From Oerskovia turbata (GTDB taxonomy: Bacteria > Actinomycetota > Actinomycetes > Actinomycetales > Cellulomonadaceae), in NCBI RefSeq assembly GCF_000718325.1, contig NZ_JOFV01000010.1, positions 1-64,000 on the forward strand: DNA of 64,000 bases. The letters are read 5' to 3'. The notes beneath the pieces were generated by a model, which did no database searches, was not told the DNA's origin, and was given only the letters and a program-made list of their open reading frames with translations. Below are positions 31,604 through 41,852 of this stretch, in pieces. Position numbers and translations under genes: made by a program. Each line of letters begins with the position of its first letter. Within the stretch, counting starts at the first letter, position 1.

Positions 31604-32727
31604 CAGCGCGGCTGGTAGGGCGAGACGACGACCTCGACGCGCTGGAACTCCTTGAGGTCCGAGTAGCCCGTCGTGGCCATCGCACGCTTGAGCGCACCCA
31701 CGAGGTTGAGCGTGCCGTCGGCCTGGCGGCCCGGGCCGAACAGGATCTCGTCGAGCGAGCCCGCCGTGCCGACGCTCACGCGCTCGCCACGGGGAAGCTG
31801 CGGGTGGTGGGCCTCGGAGCCCCAGTGCCACCCCTTGCCCGGAGCCTCCGTCGCACGCGCCAGCGCGGCACCGAGCATCACGGCGTCCGCACCGCACGCC
31901 ACGGCCTTGACCAGGTCGCCCGAACGCCCCACGCCGCCGTCGGCGATGACGTGCACGTAGCGGCCGCCCGACTCGTCCAGGTAGTCCCGACGCGCGGCCG
32001 CGACATCGGCGACGGCCGTCGCCATGGGCGCGTGGATGCCGAGGCTCACTCGCGTCGTGTGCGCCGCGCCGCCGCCGAAGCCGACGAGGACGCCCGCAGC
32101 GCCCGTGCGCATCAGGTGCAGGGCCGCGGTGTACGTCGAAGCGCCACCCACGATGACCGGGACGTCGAGCTCGTAGATGAAGCGCTTGAGGTTGAGCGGC
32201 TCCGCGTTGCCCGACACGTGCTCGGCCGAGACCGTGGTGCCGCGGATGACGAACAGGTCGACCCCGGCGTCCACGACAGTCTTGTAGAACTCCTGCGTGC
32301 GCTGCGGCGACAGGGCGCCCGCGACCGTGACGCCCGACTCCCGGATCTCCTTGAGGCGCTGGGTGATCAGCTCGGCCTTGATCGGCTCGGCGTACACCTC
32401 CTGCATGCGACGCGTCGCGCTCGCGGCGTCGAGCGTCGCGATCTCCGCGAGGATCGGCTCCGGGTTCTCGTACCGCGTCCACAGGCCCTCGAGGTCCAGC
32501 ACGCCCAGGCCGCCCGCGTTGCCCAGGGCGACCGCGGTCGCCGGGCTCATCACGGAGTCCATGGGGGCCGCCAGGATCGGCAGGTCGAAGTGGTAGGCGT
32601 CGATCTGCCACCCCACCGACACGTCCTCCGGGTCACGCGTACGCCGGGAAGGGACCACGGCGATGTCGTCGAAGGAGAAGGCGCGCCGTCCGCGCTTGCC
32701 ACGACCGATCTCGATCTCGTTGCTCAC
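31603..32727 (-). CDS. guaB3: GuaB3-family IMP dehydrogenase-related protein
   Basis: 374 residues without CBS domains. It opens MSNEIEIGRGKRGRRAFSFD, characteristic of the actinobacterial GuaB3 group, and has the TIM-barrel segments LPILAAPMDSVMSP, VIADGGVGRSGDLVKA and the GTAGSLDEILFGP region. GuaB3 proteins are related to IMP dehydrogenase and GMP reductase, and their reaction needs care in naming. The GTG at 32727 has TATCCT six bases upstream (complement of 32734-32739), so leaderless expression is likely. It is coupled to the downstream acetyltransferase. Confidence 0.92.
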   Translation of the reverse strand: MSNEIEIGRGKRGRRAFSFDDIAVVPSRRTRDPEDVSVGWQIDAYHFDLPILAAPMDSVMSPATAVALGNAGGLGVLDLEGLWTRYENPEPILAEIATLDAASATRRMQEVYAEPIKAELITQRLKEIRESGVTVAGALSPQRTQEFYKTVVDAGVDLFVIRGTTVSAEHVSGNAEPLNLKRFIYELDVPVIVGGASTYTAALHLMRTGAAGVLVGFGGGAAHTTRVSLGIHAPMATAVADVAAARRDYLDESGGRYVHVIADGGVGRSGDLVKAVACGADAVMLGAALARATEAPGKGWHWGSEAHHPQLPRGERVSVGTAGSLDEILFGPGRQADGTLNLVGALKRAMATTGYSDLKEFQRVEVVVSPYQPR

Positions 32728-32807
32728 CCGACGAGGATACCGGCCTCTGGCGCGGGCACGTCCTCGCACGCCACGCGGTGGACCACGACGTCCCGGCAGC
32801 ACCACCC

Positions 32808-32840
32808 GTCGGTGCTGTCGGTGCTGTCGGTGCTGTCAGT
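32808..32840 (+). repeat. 9-bp tandem repeat, 3.6 copies
   Basis: GTCGGTGCT is repeated at 32808, 32817 and 32826, followed by a partial degenerate unit. It lies in the gap between the divergent guaB3 and exonuclease genes, about 100 bp before the latter. A slippage-prone microsatellite with no assigned role. Confidence 0.8.
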
Positions 32841-32936
32841 GGCCGCTGGCATGCTCACCAGCAGAGACCAGGGACGGTCGTGAACGGCGAGGACCGCCGG
32901 GCCACCACCCACAGGACGACTGCAAGGAGCACGACG

Positions 32937-33635
32937 ATGAGCTGGACGACCGGACCGCTGCTGGGCTTCGACACCGAGACCACCGGGGTCGACGTCACGA
33001 ACGACCGCATCGTGACCGCGGCGCTCGTGCGGCGCGTCCCGGGGCGGAGCACCGAGGTCCGGACCTGGCTCGTCGATCCCGGTGTGCCCATCCCCGCGGA
33101 GGCGGCCGCGATCCACGGTATCTCGACCGAGCACGCGGTCACGCACGGGGTGGCCCCTGGACCGGCCCTCGAGGAGATCGCGTCGCTCATCGCCGCGGAC
33201 CTCGCGATCGGCGTGCCGGTCGTCGCGTTCAACGCGGCGTTCGACCTGTCGCTGCTCGACGCAGAGCTCGCACGCCACGCGCTGCCGACCCTGGGTGAAC
33301 GGCTGGGAGGCGAGGTCACGCCCGTGATCGACCCGCTCGTGCTCGACCGCTCGCTCGACCGCTTCCGCAAGGGCAAGCGCAAGCTCGGCGACCTGTGCGC
33401 GCACTACGGTGTGACCGACGGCGGCAACCTCCACACCGCCGACGTCGACGTGCTCGCGACGCTCGACGTGCTCGAGGCCATGACCCGGGTCTTCCCCGAG
33501 CTCGCCGAGCAGGACCTCGGCTCGCTGCACCGTCACCAGATCACGGCCCACAGGGCCTGGGCGGAGAACTTCAACACGTGGCGTGCCGGGCAGGGATACG
33601 TCGGCGCAGGGGCCAGCACCGCGTGGCCGTCCTGA
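32937..33635 (+). CDS. DnaQ-like 3'-5' exonuclease
   Basis: 232 residues. The DEDDh exonuclease fold is visible: Exo I Asp-x-Glu in LLGFDTETTGV, the GIST loop, Exo II with the Asp in FNAAFDLSLLDAEL and Exo III HTADVDVLATLDV. It could act as a DNA polymerase III epsilon-like proofreader or a repair/RNA-processing exonuclease. No polymerase or UvrC-like domain is attached. AAGGAG lies eight bases before the ATG. Divergent from guaB3. Confidence 0.9.
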   Translation: MSWTTGPLLGFDTETTGVDVTNDRIVTAALVRRVPGRSTEVRTWLVDPGVPIPAEAAAIHGISTEHAVTHGVAPGPALEEIASLIAADLAIGVPVVAFNAAFDLSLLDAELARHALPTLGERLGGEVTPVIDPLVLDRSLDRFRKGKRKLGDLCAHYGVTDGGNLHTADVDVLATLDVLEAMTRVFPELAEQDLGSLHRHQITAHRAWAENFNTWRAGQGYVGAGASTAWPS

Positions 33636-33759
33636 GCCACGGCCTACGGACCACGAAAACCTCATAGAACATATGGGCCGCTCGTGATGATCCCGTGAAG
33701 TCCCGCCAACCCCGCGGGATCGGCGAGCCGATATCTCATCCGTGAGTTATCGTCGGCTC

Positions 33760-35301
33760 ATGACCATGGTCGACGAAGCACCCCAGCACCTCGCACAGGT
33801 CGCCGCCCTCATCCGCGGCGCACGCCAGAACAAGGGCCTCACCCAGGCCCAGCTCGCCGAGCGGCTCGGGACGAGCCAGAGCGCGATCCACCGGATCGAG
33901 CAAGGCGCGCAGAACGTGAGCCTCGACATGCTCGCGCGGATCAGCGCCGCGCTCGACTCGGAGATCATCTCGTTCGGTGCGCCCAAGCACTCCCACCTGC
34001 GGGTCAGCGGCGGCCACATGCTCTCGGGCCGCATCGAGGTCAACTCCTCGAAGAACGGCGCGGTCGCCCTGCTGTGCGCCTCGCTCCTCAACCGAGGACG
34101 CACCACGCTGCGCCGCGTCGCCCGCATCGTGGAGGTCGACCGCATCGTCGACGTCCTGCGCAGCATCGGCGTGCAGGCCACGTGGTCCGCCGACGGGCGC
34201 GACCTCGAGATCGTCGTGCCCGAGCAGCTCGACCTCGCCTCGATCGACGTCGACGCAGCCCGCCGCACCCGGTCGATCATCATGTTCCTCGGCCCCCTGC
34301 TCGGCCTCCAGGACGAGTTCTCGCTCCCCTACGCGGGCGGCTGCGACCTGGGCACCCGGACCGTCGAGCCCCACATGATCGCGCTGCGCCCGTTCGGGCT
34401 GTCGGTCACCGCAGCGTCGGGCAACTACGAGGCGGCCGTCACGCCCCCGGGCGCGCAGGACCTGAGCGTCGTGCTGACCGAGCGTGGCGACACCGTCACG
34501 GAGAACGCGATCATGGCCGCCGCGTCGCGTGAGGGCGTGACGACGATCCGGAACGCGAGCCCCAACTACATGGTCCAGGACCTCTGCTTCTACCTGGAGC
34601 TCCTGGGCGTGCGCATCGACGGCATCGGCACCACGACGCTGCGCATCCACGGACGCACCGACATCGACGCGGACGTCGAGTACGCGGTGTCCGAGGACCC
34701 GGTCGAAGCCATGAGCCTGCTGACCGCCGGCATCGTCACGGGCTCCGAGATCACGGTCGCGCGCGTGCCCATCGAGTTCATGGAGATCGAGCTCGCGACG
34801 CTGTCCGAGATGGGCCTGCGCTACTCGCTCTCCCCCGAGTACCTGGCCCTCAACGGCCGCACCCGCCTGGTCGACGTCACCGTCCACCCGAGCGAGCTGC
34901 ACGCGCCGATCGACAAGATCCACCCCATGCCCTTCCCGGGGCTCAACATCGACAACCTGCCCTTCTTCGCGGTCATCGCGGCGTGTGCGAGCGGCCACAC
35001 GCTCATCCACGACTGGGTGTACGAGGGCCGCGCGATCCACCTGACGGACCTCACGCGCCTCGGTGCCGACGTCCGGCTGCTCGACTCGCACCGGCTCGAC
35101 ATCACGGGTCCGACCCACTGGTCCGGCGCGGAGGTGAGCTGCCCTCCCGCGCTGCGGCCCGCCGTCGTGATCCTGCTCGCGATGCTCGCGGCGAAGGGCA
35201 CCTCGGTGCTGCGCAACGTCGACATCATCTCGCGCGGCTACGAGCAGCTCCAGGAGCGGCTCATCGAGCTCGGCGCGCGCATCGAGACGTTCCGCGACTG
35301 A
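33760..35301 (+). CDS. XRE helix-turn-helix fused to MurA-like enolpyruvyl transferase
   Basis: 513 residues. Residues about 10-70 form an XRE-type helix-turn-helix (IRGARQNKGLTQAQLAERLG, SQSAIHRIEQGAQNVSLDML). Residues about 80-513 form a UDP-GlcNAc enolpyruvyl transferase fold. The MurA Lys-Asn pair is in NSSKNGAV, the reactive Cys loop reads YAGGCDLGTRTVEPH, an Asp is in PGLNIDNLPF and an RGYE motif lies near the end, so catalytic residues look intact. The ATG at 33760 is six bases after TATCGT (33748-33753), suggesting leaderless start; a GTG at 33742 is the alternative. Enzyme, regulator or both is open. Confidence 0.9.
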   Translation: MTMVDEAPQHLAQVAALIRGARQNKGLTQAQLAERLGTSQSAIHRIEQGAQNVSLDMLARISAALDSEIISFGAPKHSHLRVSGGHMLSGRIEVNSSKNGAVALLCASLLNRGRTTLRRVARIVEVDRIVDVLRSIGVQATWSADGRDLEIVVPEQLDLASIDVDAARRTRSIIMFLGPLLGLQDEFSLPYAGGCDLGTRTVEPHMIALRPFGLSVTAASGNYEAAVTPPGAQDLSVVLTERGDTVTENAIMAAASREGVTTIRNASPNYMVQDLCFYLELLGVRIDGIGTTTLRIHGRTDIDADVEYAVSEDPVEAMSLLTAGIVTGSEITVARVPIEFMEIELATLSEMGLRYSLSPEYLALNGRTRLVDVTVHPSELHAPIDKIHPMPFPGLNIDNLPFFAVIAACASGHTLIHDWVYEGRAIHLTDLTRLGADVRLLDSHRLDITGPTHWSGAEVSCPPALRPAVVILLAMLAAKGTSVLRNVDIISRGYEQLQERLIELGARIETFRD

Positions 35302-35314
35302 CCACCCCGGCGCG

Positions 35315-35364
35315 GACGACAGGACGGGCGCGACCCCCGCGAGGGTCGCGCCCGTCCTGTCGTC
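35315..35364. terminator. Bidirectional 22-bp hairpin terminator
   Basis: Perfect 22-bp arms at 35315-35336 and 35343-35364 with a 6-base loop lie between the convergent HTH-MurA and guaB genes. Confidence 0.85.
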
Positions 35365-35407
35365 TCGTCCCGCGCCCGGCCCTGCCGGGCCGGGCCGGGC
35401 CGCGGGG

Positions 35408-36943
<1,536 letters not shown>

Positions 36944-37025
36944 CGCTCAGGCCCTCCCGCATGTTCCCGGCCGTCCCGCCACCGGGACGGCCGGGTGACG
37001 GCCGCGAGCCTGCGCGTGGCGCAGG

Positions 37026-38165
37026 TCACCGCACGACGGCGAGAGCCTCGTGGAGCAGACCGGTGAAGCTGCGCACACGCTGGACGGTCGAGGCGTAGGG
37101 CAGGCTCGCCGCGGCCTCGTCGTTCGCGAGGCCCACGAAGATCGGCAGGTCCGGGTTGGCCTCGTGCAGCGTGTGCACGACGTCGAGCACGGGCCTGGGC
37201 TGCATGGTCACCACGGCGATCGCGGCCGGACGGACCATGGTGACGAGCTCGAGCGAGCGGTGCGCCGTGGCCGAGCCCGTGACGATGCGCGCCATGGCCC
37301 CCTGGGCACCGAGCGCCGCGGCCAGGGCGTGCGCCGCGAGCGGCACCTGCTCCCCCGGCGCGGCGAAGATCAGGACGATCCGGCGCATGCGGCTCGGGTG
37401 GTTGGGCGGCGGACCGCCTCCCGCGACGAGCGCCTCCTCGGAGGCGTGCGTGTACTCACGCAGGGCGGCGAGCGTCGCGTTGGAGAACACGACCTCGGGC
37501 ATCTCGCCGGGGGACGCGAGGAAGGTCCGCTCGGCGATGCGATGCAGCGCCGGCTCGACGAGCGTCGACCACCAGTGGCCCGGGTCGGTGCCGGGAGCGA
37601 TACGCAGGAGCTGGTCGCACTTCTTCTGGTCGAACGCGATGGCGGCGTCCACGACGTCGGACACGCTCGTCGGGCGCGGGGCGCCGAGACGCACGGGCTC
37701 GTCGTCGGCGGCCCGCGGCACGGAGCGCAGGAGCCGCACCCCTCCGGACGGGGAGTCGGGCGCCGGGGAGGGGTCTGCGCCCGGCTCGGGGTCGCCGTCG
37801 CCGTCGCCGTCGTCGGGACCGCCCGTGCGGTCGGCGTCGTCGGCGTCGCTGTCCCCGTCCTCGATCTCGCGGGCCAGCTCGGTCTCGTCGGCGTCGAGCG
37901 CTGCGCGCGCGGCGTCGACCGGGGCGACCCCTTCGAGCGTCAGGCGACGCATGATGACGAGCCGCGCGACGTCGTCGGCGGTGTATCGCCGGTGGGAACC
38001 AGCGGTGTGCTCGGAGGGCCCGAGGCCGTATCGACGGTCCCAGGTGCGGAGGGTGGCCGGGGCGACGCCCAGCCTCTTGGCGACGGCCGCGACGGCGAGA
38101 GCTGGTGCCTCGGTCGCCTTCCGTCGGGGCCCGCCGGGGTTCGGGGCGGACCGGAGTGAAGTCAT
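37026..38165 (-). CDS. MerR-type regulator with B12-binding-like C-terminal domain
   Basis: 379 residues. The N-terminal MerR helix-turn-helix (about 22-95) has VAKRLGVAPATLRTWDRRYG and SHRRYTADDVARL. A very acidic Asp/Gly/Glu-rich linker (about 105-150) follows, then a helical cap-like region with GHWWSTLVEPALHRI and a flavodoxin-like domain (about 265-379). In cobalamin-binding relatives this domain carries Asp-x-His-x-x-Gly; here the site reads PGEQVPLAAH, so the ligating His is missing. It may bind another ligand or act without one. The gene is divergent from whiB. Confidence 0.85.
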   Translation of the reverse strand: MTSLRSAPNPGGPRRKATEAPALAVAAVAKRLGVAPATLRTWDRRYGLGPSEHTAGSHRRYTADDVARLVIMRRLTLEGVAPVDAARAALDADETELAREIEDGDSDADDADRTGGPDDGDGDGDPEPGADPSPAPDSPSGGVRLLRSVPRAADDEPVRLGAPRPTSVSDVVDAAIAFDQKKCDQLLRIAPGTDPGHWWSTLVEPALHRIAERTFLASPGEMPEVVFSNATLAALREYTHASEEALVAGGGPPPNHPSRMRRIVLIFAAPGEQVPLAAHALAAALGAQGAMARIVTGSATAHRSLELVTMVRPAAIAVVTMQPRPVLDVVHTLHEANPDLPIFVGLANDEAAASLPYASTVQRVRSFTGLLHEALAVVR

Positions 38166-38340
38166 GCACCCGATTCTGCCGACCGGTTCAGCGGCTCGCC
38201 ACTTCGGACACGGCGTGTCTCAGTCCGTGATGACCGGATCGGCTGAATCACTCCTGAAACGAGTGCAGTTCGCGCCACGCGTGACGCAAATCGATGCAGA
38301 CCGCCAAGAACCGGTTCACGAAGTTGCCCACCCCAGCCAC

Positions 38341-38369
38341 TTGAACAACTTCTGCAACGCTTGTAGGTT
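38341..38369 (+). promoter_or_regulatory. Promoter of leaderless whiB
   Basis: TTGAAC (38341-38346) and TAGGTT (38364-38369) are separated by exactly 17 bases, and the ATG at 38377 starts seven bases after the -10. Transcription should begin at or within a base of the start codon. Confidence 0.7.
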
Positions 38370-38376
38370 GTCCTGC

Positions 38377-38664
38377 ATGACAGAGATCTCGAGGCTCCCC
38401 GGACCGGTCATGGAACTGTGGGAATGGCAGTACCAGGGCTCGTGCCGCGACCAGGACGACACCCTGTTCTTCCACCCGGAAGGCGAGCGCGGCTCGACCC
38501 GACGACGACGCGCCGAAGCGGCCAAGGCGATCTGCGCCTCGTGCCCGGTGATGATGCAGTGCCGCGAGCAGTCCCTCAAGGTCCGCGAGCCCTACGGGGT
38601 GTGGGGCGGCCTCAGCGAGGACGAGCGCGCCGCGATCCTTGCGGGCGTCGCGAAGACCGGCTGA
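38377..38664 (+). CDS. WhiB-family iron-sulfur transcription factor
   Basis: 95 residues. Four Cys in the WhiB pattern (one in YQGSCRDQD, then CASCPVMMQC) bind a 4Fe-4S cluster, followed by the GVWGGLSEDER turn and a basic C-terminus. The sequence is closest in character to the WhiB2/WhmD group, which acts in cell division and septation in actinobacteria; that subgroup call is by eye. The start is set by a well-spaced promoter ending seven bases upstream. A strong hairpin follows. Confidence 0.93.
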   Translation: MTEISRLPGPVMELWEWQYQGSCRDQDDTLFFHPEGERGSTRRRRAEAAKAICASCPVMMQCREQSLKVREPYGVWGGLSEDERAAILAGVAKTG

Positions 38665-38758
38665 CCCGCCCGGTCGCCACCGCAGCACCCACCACCGCAG
38701 CACCCACCACCCGTCCCCGGCGCCCGCGCCGGCCTCGAGATCCCGCCGGCACCGGACA

Positions 38759-38800
38759 GACGAAGGGCCCCGCAACCTCTCGGTTGCGGGGCCCTTCGTC
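38759..38800. terminator. Bidirectional 19-bp hairpin terminator between whiB and groES
   Basis: Perfect 19-bp arms at 38759-38777 and 38782-38800 with a 4-base loop TCTC lie between convergent stops. Confidence 0.88.
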
Positions 38801-38839
38801 ACCAGCAGAGCTGCTGGGCGTCAGCCTGTGATCAGAAGA

Positions 38840-39136
38840 TCAGGAGACGACCACGGCGAGGATGTCGCGCGCGGAGAGCACCAGGTACTCCTGGCCCCCG
38901 TACTTGACCTCGGTGCCGCCGTACTTGCTGTAGATGACCTTGTCGCCGACGACGACGTCCAGCGGGACGCGGTTGCCGTTGTCGTCGATACGCCCCGGAC
39001 CAACGGCCAGGACCTCGCCCTCCTGGGGCTTCTCCTTGGCGGTGTCCGGGATGACCAGGCCGGATGCGGTCGTGGTCTCGGCCTCGAGGGCCTTCACGAC
39101 GATCCGGTCCTCGAGCGGCTTGATGGGGACCGACAC
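38840..39136 (-). CDS. groES: Co-chaperonin GroES
   Basis: 98 residues, the usual size. It begins [20 protein letters not shown] and has the mobile-loop segment [20 protein letters not shown] and the [11 protein letters not shown] barrel. It forms the heptameric lid of GroEL. No groEL follows in the same operon here, since the next gene in that direction is the convergent whiB. Expression is expected to be heat-inducible through HrcA: a CIRCE element overlaps the predicted promoter, giving a leader of about 128 nt. Confidence 0.97.
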   Translation of the reverse strand: MSVPIKPLEDRIVVKALEAETTTASGLVIPDTAKEKPQEGEVLAVGPGRIDDNGNRVPLDVVVGDKVIYSKYGGTEVKYGGQEYLVLSARDILAVVVS

Positions 39137-39270
39137 GTCGGACCTCCGTTTCGCTGTGAGAACTGCAACGGGTAGGTGTCGAGCGCTGCCTGCCGTCCGT
39201 CGTCGCGGGTGCCGGACCGGCGGGTGTCGCTCTCGTCGTCCTCACCCGGGGGTGCGGACGACCTACGCTC

Positions 39271-39311
39271 AATCTAGGTCCGCATTAGCACTCGGTCAAG
39301 GCGAGTGCCAA
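39271..39311 (-). promoter_or_regulatory. CIRCE operator overlapping the groES promoter
   Basis: TTAGCACTC (39285-39293), a 9-base spacer and GAGTGCCAA (39303-39311) match the HrcA-binding CIRCE consensus with one mismatch. On the minus strand, TTGACC (39299-39294) and TAGATT (39276-39271), 17 bases apart, form a promoter, so its -35 lies in the CIRCE spacer. The same site could also affect the divergent gene at 39340. Confidence 0.9.
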
Positions 39312-39339
39312 CGAGCGCCGGGCGTGGAAAGATCGACGC

Positions 39340-40638
39340 ATGGACGCGTCGGCACTGACCAAGCTGCTCAGCCCGGCGGGATGGTCGCTCCTCAGCGCGC
39401 TCCCGCCCTACGACGAGCGCCAGGCCATGGTGCTCGCGACCGGCCTGCGCGCCCAGGGCGTCGACCCCGAGCTCGCCGCGGCGGCCCTCACCCAGTCCCG
39501 CCTGCGCGCCAAGGCCCACCTCAAGTTCGACGCGTTCGCCGACGGCATGCTCTTCACCCAGGACGGCCTCGAGCAGGCGACCCGGCTCGTGGTCGCGGCC
39601 CACCACGCCCGGCGCTACCACGCGGCGGGGGTCACCAAGGTGGCCGACCTGACGTGCGGCATCGGCGCGGACTCCATGACCTTCGCCGGGACCGGCCTCC
39701 AGGTCCTCGCGACCGACATCGACGAGGTCACCGCGTCGATCGCGACGGTCAACCTGCGTCACTTCCCCGAGGCAGAGGTCCGCCACGCCGACGGCCTGAG
39801 CATCGACCTGGTGGCCGAGGGCGTCGACGGCGTGTTCGCCGACCCGGCCCGGCGCACACGCTCAGGCACCCGTATCTTCGACCCGCGCTCGTACGCTCCC
39901 CCGCTCGACGACGTGTGGGCGCTGCGCTCGGTCGTGCCCGCGGTCGGGATCAAGGTCGGTCCGGGCATCCCGCACGCGGGCCTGCCCACCGACGCGGAGA
40001 CCCAGTGGGTCTCGGTCGACGGCGACGTGGTCGAGGCCGCGCTGTGGTTCGGTCCGCTGGCCCCCGACGGGCCCGGGCGCACGGCCCTCGTGCTGCGGAC
40101 CACGACCGACGCGGACGGCGACCGCCGCACCGTGTCGCGCACCCTGCGCCACGACCAGGGCGACGACGAGCCCGTGCCGGACGTCGGCGCCGTCGGGCAC
40201 TACCTGTACGAGCCCGACGGCGCGATCATCCGCGCGGGGCTCGTGGCCCACGCTGCCGAGGAGCTCGGCGGTCGGCTGCTGGACCGGACCATCGCGTACG
40301 TCACGACGGACCACCCCGCGCCGCGCGCGGTCGTGGGCAGCGCCGACAGGGCTGATGTGGCCACCGGGTACCGCGTCCTGGACGTCATGCCCTTCAGCCT
40401 CAAGAAGCTCAAGGCGTACCTGCGCGAGCGGGGCGTCGGGCGGCTGACCATCAAGAAGCGGGGCACGGCCGTCGTGCCCGAGCAGCTCCGCAAGCAGCTC
40501 GACCTGCGCGGCACCGCGGAGGCGACCGTCGTCCTGACCCGGGTCGGCGGATCGCAGCAGGTCCTGGTCGTCGAGCCGTTGACCCGGCCCGACGGCACGA
40601 GCGTCCTCGACTCCCCCACTCCTGGAGAAAGGGGCTGA
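39340..40638 (+). CDS. Class I SAM-dependent methyltransferase, THUMP-like C-terminus
   Basis: 432 residues. The N-terminal helical part precedes a Rossmann methyltransferase domain with VADLTCGIGADSMTFA as motif I, LATDIDEV as motif II and FADPARRTRSGTRIF as the catalytic-region motif. The C-terminal 100 residues (PFSLKKLKAYLRERGVGRL, then IKKRGTAVVPEQL) match the THUMP-like domain found in these actinobacterial proteins, implying an RNA substrate. AAAGAT lies six bases before the ATG. Four bases separate it from the YbdK-like gene, so the two are probably co-transcribed. Confidence 0.86.
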   Translation: MDASALTKLLSPAGWSLLSALPPYDERQAMVLATGLRAQGVDPELAAAALTQSRLRAKAHLKFDAFADGMLFTQDGLEQATRLVVAAHHARRYHAAGVTKVADLTCGIGADSMTFAGTGLQVLATDIDEVTASIATVNLRHFPEAEVRHADGLSIDLVAEGVDGVFADPARRTRSGTRIFDPRSYAPPLDDVWALRSVVPAVGIKVGPGIPHAGLPTDAETQWVSVDGDVVEAALWFGPLAPDGPGRTALVLRTTTDADGDRRTVSRTLRHDQGDDEPVPDVGAVGHYLYEPDGAIIRAGLVAHAAEELGGRLLDRTIAYVTTDHPAPRAVVGSADRADVATGYRVLDVMPFSLKKLKAYLRERGVGRLTIKKRGTAVVPEQLRKQLDLRGTAEATVVLTRVGGSQQVLVVEPLTRPDGTSVLDSPTPGERG

Positions 40639-40641
40639 TCG

Positions 40642-41778
40642 GTGCACCTTCCCTTCGCCCGGTCCGAACGTTCGTCCGTCGGCATCGAGTGGGAGCTCGC
40701 GCTCGTCGACAAGGACTCGGGCGACCTGCGCCAGGTCGCCCAGACCGTGCTCGACGCCGTCGAGCCCACCGACGGGTCCCAGCACCCGCACATCCGCCAG
40801 GAGCTGCTCCTCAACACGGTCGAGGTCGTGAGCGGCGTGTGCCGCACGGTCGGCGACGCCGGCCGCGACCTCGAGGCCGCGGTCGAGGAGATCCGCGTCC
40901 TGACCGACCCGCTGCGCGTCGAGCTCATGAGCGCGGGCACGCACCCGTTCGCGCGCTGGGCGCAGCAGAAGGTCACGGACAAGGAGCGCTACGCGACCCT
41001 CATCGACCGCACTCAGTGGTGGGGGCGGCAGATGCTCATCTACGGCGTGCACGTGCACGTCGGGATCGAGGACCGCGCCAAGGTGCTGCCCATCTCGCGC
41101 GCCATGCTCGGGTACTTCGCGCACCTGCAGTCGCTCTCGGCGTCGTCGCCGTTCTGGGGCGGCAAGGACACGGGCTACGCGTCGAACCGTGCGCTCATGT
41201 TCCAGCAGCTCCCGACGGCGGGCCTGGGCTTCCAGTTCGAGACGTGGGAGCAGCTCGAGGGTTACGTGGGCGACATGATGCACACGGGCGTGATCGACCA
41301 GTTCGACGAGGTCCGCTGGGACCTGCGGCCGTCCCCGCGCTTCGGGACGCTCGAGACGCGCATCTGCGACGGCGCGACCAACCTGACCGAGGTCCTCGCG
41401 CTCGCCGCGCTCAACCACTGCCTGGTCGAGCACCTGTCGACGCTGCTCGACGAGGGCAAGGAGCTCCCCACGATCCCGGCGTGGTTCGCGCAGGAGAACA
41501 AGTGGCGCTCGGCGCGCTACGGCATGGACGCGATCATCATCCTCGACCGTGCGGGCAACGAGGAGCTCGTGACCGAGGCCGTGAGCAAGCTGCTCGTCGA
41601 GCTCGAGCCGGTCGCGGCGCGCCTCGGGTGCCTCGCCGAGCTCGACGACGTGCGCCTCATCCTGCGCCGGGGCGCCTCCTACCAGCGGCAGCGGGCCGTG
41701 GCGCGGCGCAACGGGGGCGAGCTCGACGCCGTCGTGCGGGCGCTCGTCGCGGAGATGCGGGCGGGCCGCCCGCTCTGA
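40642..41778 (+). CDS. YbdK-like carboxylate-amine ligase (GCS2 family)
   Basis: 378 residues of the glutamate-cysteine ligase 2 family. Motifs include the N-terminal VGIEWELALVD, the HPHIRQELLLNTVEV metal-binding region, YGVHVHVGIEDR and the C-terminal LRPSPRFGTLETRICDG. Members have weak glutamate-cysteine ligase activity. As actinobacteria use mycothiol, the physiological substrate is uncertain. The GTG start is three bases after the preceding stop, with GGAGAAAGGGG upstream. Confidence 0.93.
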   Translation: MHLPFARSERSSVGIEWELALVDKDSGDLRQVAQTVLDAVEPTDGSQHPHIRQELLLNTVEVVSGVCRTVGDAGRDLEAAVEEIRVLTDPLRVELMSAGTHPFARWAQQKVTDKERYATLIDRTQWWGRQMLIYGVHVHVGIEDRAKVLPISRAMLGYFAHLQSLSASSPFWGGKDTGYASNRALMFQQLPTAGLGFQFETWEQLEGYVGDMMHTGVIDQFDEVRWDLRPSPRFGTLETRICDGATNLTEVLALAALNHCLVEHLSTLLDEGKELPTIPAWFAQENKWRSARYGMDAIIILDRAGNEELVTEAVSKLLVELEPVAARLGCLAELDDVRLILRRGASYQRQRAVARRNGGELDAVVRALVAEMRAGRPL

Positions 41779-41852
41779 CGTCCGACCGGCGGTCGCGCGC
41801 CCCCGCGCGCCGGTCCGAAAAATGCGTTGCCCCTGCTGAGACCATGGGACGC

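Noticed and set aside
38665..38758. Tandem CACCACCGCAGCACC repeat as a regulatory element
   Set aside because: Only two copies, in a low-complexity spacer before the whiB terminator; no conserved spacing or context.
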